A stretch of 5,824 nucleotides of DNA from NCBI GenBank assembly GCA_024686055.1, contig JAIBDV010000219.1:1-5824 (forward strand), written 5' to 3'. Source of the DNA: Neptuniibacter sp. (GTDB lineage Bacteria > Pseudomonadota > Gammaproteobacteria > Pseudomonadales > Balneatricaceae). Both the position numbers and the translations under genes were made by a program. Below are positions 4,734 to 5,824 of the stretch, in pieces. The notes beneath the pieces are model-generated. The model was not told the DNA's origin, ran no database searches, and was given only the letters and a program-made list of their open reading frames with translations. How positions within the stretch are numbered: the first letter of the stretch is position 1; each line of letters begins with the position of its first letter.

Positions 4734-5507
4734 ATGAGTTCTACTATTTCTGAACAGTTGCAGAATCTGGGTATCAACAAGCCGCGGCCGAGTGGTCGTG
4801 AGCCGCAGCAGATGCGTAACGTGAAAATTACCCGCAATTACACCAAACATGCGGAAGGCTCTGTACTGGTTGAATTTGGTGATACCAAGGTGATCTGCAC
4901 CGCCACGGCAGAGCGTGGTGTACCACGTTTCTTGCGCGGCTCAGGCTCTGGCTGGGTAACCGCAGAATACGGCATGCTGCCGCGGGCGACCGGTTCTCGT
5001 GCCGGACGTGAAGCTGCGCGTGGTAAGCAGGGTGGTCGTACCGTGGAGATTCAGCGTCTGATTGGTCGTTCTTTGCGTGCCGCGCTGGATCTGAAAAAGC
5101 TGGGTGAAAACACCATTACCATTGACTGTGATGTGATCCAGGCGGATGGCGGTACCCGTTGTGCCTCTATTACGGGTGCCTGTGTGGCGCTGGTGGATGC
5201 GGTTAACTTCCTGCGTAAAGATAAAAATGGTGCGGTGAAGGGTAACCCGCTCAAGCAGATGATTGCTGCAGTGTCTGTGGGCATCTATGACGGTCAGCCA
5301 GTGTTGGATCTCGATTACGCTGAGGACTCCAAAGCTGAGACGGACATGAATGTCGTCATGACTGACGCCGGTGGCTTTATCGAGGTGCAGGGCACTGCCG
5401 AAGGCGCGGCTTACTCCCGTGAAGAGCTGAACAGCATGCTGGAGCTGGCTGAGCAGGGTATCGGTGAGCTGTTTGCGTTGCAGAAAGCGGCGCTGGCTGA
5501 AGGCTGA
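4734..5507 (+). CDS. rph: RNase PH
   Basis: RNase PH is a phosphate-dependent 3'-to-5' exoribonuclease that trims the 3' ends of tRNA precursors and other structured RNAs, acting as a hexameric ring. The 257-residue product matches the family over its length: RNYTKHAEGSVLVEFGDTK (about 34-52), GVPRFLRG, WVTAEYGMLPRAT (74-86), GKQGGRTVEIQRLIGRSLRA (97-116), CDVIQADGGTRCASITGA (132-149, with the phosphate-binding GGTR) and AEDSKAETDMNVVMT (196-210, with the conserved aspartates 198 and 204). It is catalytically complete, unlike the frameshifted E. coli K-12 allele. The chosen ATG gives about 17 residues before the usual MRPSGR-type start; no ATG exists nearer, and only a distant CAGGG (4717-4721) precedes it. 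pyrE, often next to rph, is not downstream here. Confidence 0.95.
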   Translation: MSSTISEQLQNLGINKPRPSGREPQQMRNVKITRNYTKHAEGSVLVEFGDTKVICTATAERGVPRFLRGSGSGWVTAEYGMLPRATGSRAGREAARGKQGGRTVEIQRLIGRSLRAALDLKKLGENTITIDCDVIQADGGTRCASITGACVALVDAVNFLRKDKNGAVKGNPLKQMIAAVSVGIYDGQPVLDLDYAEDSKAETDMNVVMTDAGGFIEVQGTAEGAAYSREELNSMLELAEQGIGELFALQKAALAEG

Positions 5508-5534
5508 TCGCCTTCCATCGTTAGCTATATATAG

Positions 5535-5561
5535 AAGGCGCTCCCCGGAGGGAGCGCCTTT
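5535..5561 (+). terminator. Rho-independent-type terminator after rph
   Basis: AAGGCGCTCC (5535-5544) and GGAGCGCCTT (5551-5560) form a perfect ten-pair stem, extendable to 11 with a CGGA loop. It begins 28 bases after the rph stop. The T-tract is short and broken (TTTGTGGTTT), so efficiency is uncertain. A 10-base palindrome, CTATATATAG (5525-5534), directly precedes it. The stem should insulate the strong promoter downstream from rph transcription. Confidence 0.75.
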
Positions 5562-5621
5562 GTGGTTTCTGGCGGGCAGGACAGTGATTGCATCTTTCTG
5601 TCATTTATTTCCAAAACCCTG

Positions 5622-5649
5622 TTGACCCCCACGCTCAGATGCGTAGAAT
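5622..5649 (+). promoter_or_regulatory. Strong stable-RNA-type promoter
   Basis: TTGACC (5622-5627) and TAGAAT (5644-5649) are each five of six to consensus and lie 16 bases apart. They are followed at once by the G+C-rich discriminator GCGC (5650-5653). The stretch before it (about 5590-5617) is A/T-rich and could be an UP element. This form, especially TAGAATGCGC, is typical of gammaproteobacterial rRNA and tRNA promoters, which are growth-rate and ppGpp controlled. The start is predicted near 5655-5657. No open reading frame with a ribosome site follows within the window. Confidence 0.65.
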
Positions 5650-5656
5650 GCGCATC

Positions 5657-5824
5657 CTCGCTTGAGAGAGCAGCCTTTAACGGCCCGCTCAACAGGTTGA
5701 GAACGGTGGATAAGTTGTTGTTTTTCTTCTTGCTTTTAGTTTGTAGATAACGATAATAACCACCTCGCAAGTTCAGCGTTTGATGTTTTACGGCTTCGGC
5801 CAGCAGGCTTTGGTTTGAATCAAA
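5657..5824 (+). other. Non-coding leader running off the window, possibly of an rRNA operon
   Basis: The 317 bases after rph hold the terminator and promoter described separately, and then this stretch, in which no protein gene is supported. The visible RNA features are a small hairpin CTCAA-CAGG-TTGAG (5688-5692 with 5697-5701), a T-rich run (5717-5743), GGTGG/CCACC pairing (5705-5709 with 5760-5764) and a GGC-TTCG-GCC stem (5792-5801). The early leader (CTCGCTTGAGA) recalls pseudomonad rRNA leaders, and CTTTAAC at 5675-5681 is a partial boxA. No complete boxA and no 16S start are present, so a tRNA cluster or another RNA remains possible. Confidence 0.4.

Noticed and set aside
5562..5770. 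Short reading frames on both strands after rph
   Set aside because: They overlap the promoter and T-rich leader, lack ribosome sites and recognisable motifs, and have non-coding composition.
5811..5824. T-arm-like GGTTTGAATC suggesting a tRNA at the window edge
   Set aside because: The flanking bases do not form a five-pair T-stem, and no D-arm or anticodon arm can be fitted upstream.

Overview
The window looks like a chromosomal segment of a gammaproteobacterium. Protein sequences are close to E. coli and Pseudomonas-type housekeeping proteins (RNase PH, YicC, Gmk, RpoZ, SpoT), base composition is moderate (roughly half G+C by eye), and the gene order rph / yicC ... gmk-rpoZ-spoT is the usual gammaproteobacterial one. 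A marine Oceanospirillales/Pseudomonadales-type host is a guess; genus cannot be set from the sequence.

Layout. Positions 1-1582 hold the minus-strand unit gmk -> rpoZ -> spoT (spoT is cut by the window edge after about 122 codons). A good sigma70 promoter precedes gmk, and a second one lies in the gmk-rpoZ gap. The 194-base rpoZ-spoT gap contains a perfect 11-bp inverted repeat. Positions 1583-3664 hold a three-gene cassette: a DUF1826 gene on the minus strand, and a HisI-like gene followed by folE2 on the plus strand. The two arms diverge from an 80-base spacer containing a near-symmetric AT-rich palindrome that closely resembles the gammaproteobacterial Zur operator. Positions 3718-5507 hold yicC (minus) and rph (plus), divergently arranged. 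A hairpin terminator closes folE2/yicC (convergent) and another follows rph. Positions 5508-5824 carry no credible protein gene but do carry a strong promoter of the rRNA/tRNA type, firing out of the window.

How the genes fit together. The most distinctive part is the cassette between yicC and gmk. FolE2 is the GTP cyclohydrolase IB that can replace zinc-dependent FolE. Extra HisI copies and DUF1826 proteins are also known companions of Zur-controlled zinc-sparing loci. The operator-like palindrome between the two arms supports reading this as a zinc-scarcity island set into a conserved housekeeping neighbourhood. DUF1826 has no established function; here it shows an HxD...H...R pattern with the spacing of an Fe(II)/2-oxoglutarate oxygenase site, set in a Cys/His-rich segment. 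No terminator is visible between DUF1826 and gmk, so zinc-responsive read-through into gmk-rpoZ-spoT is possible.
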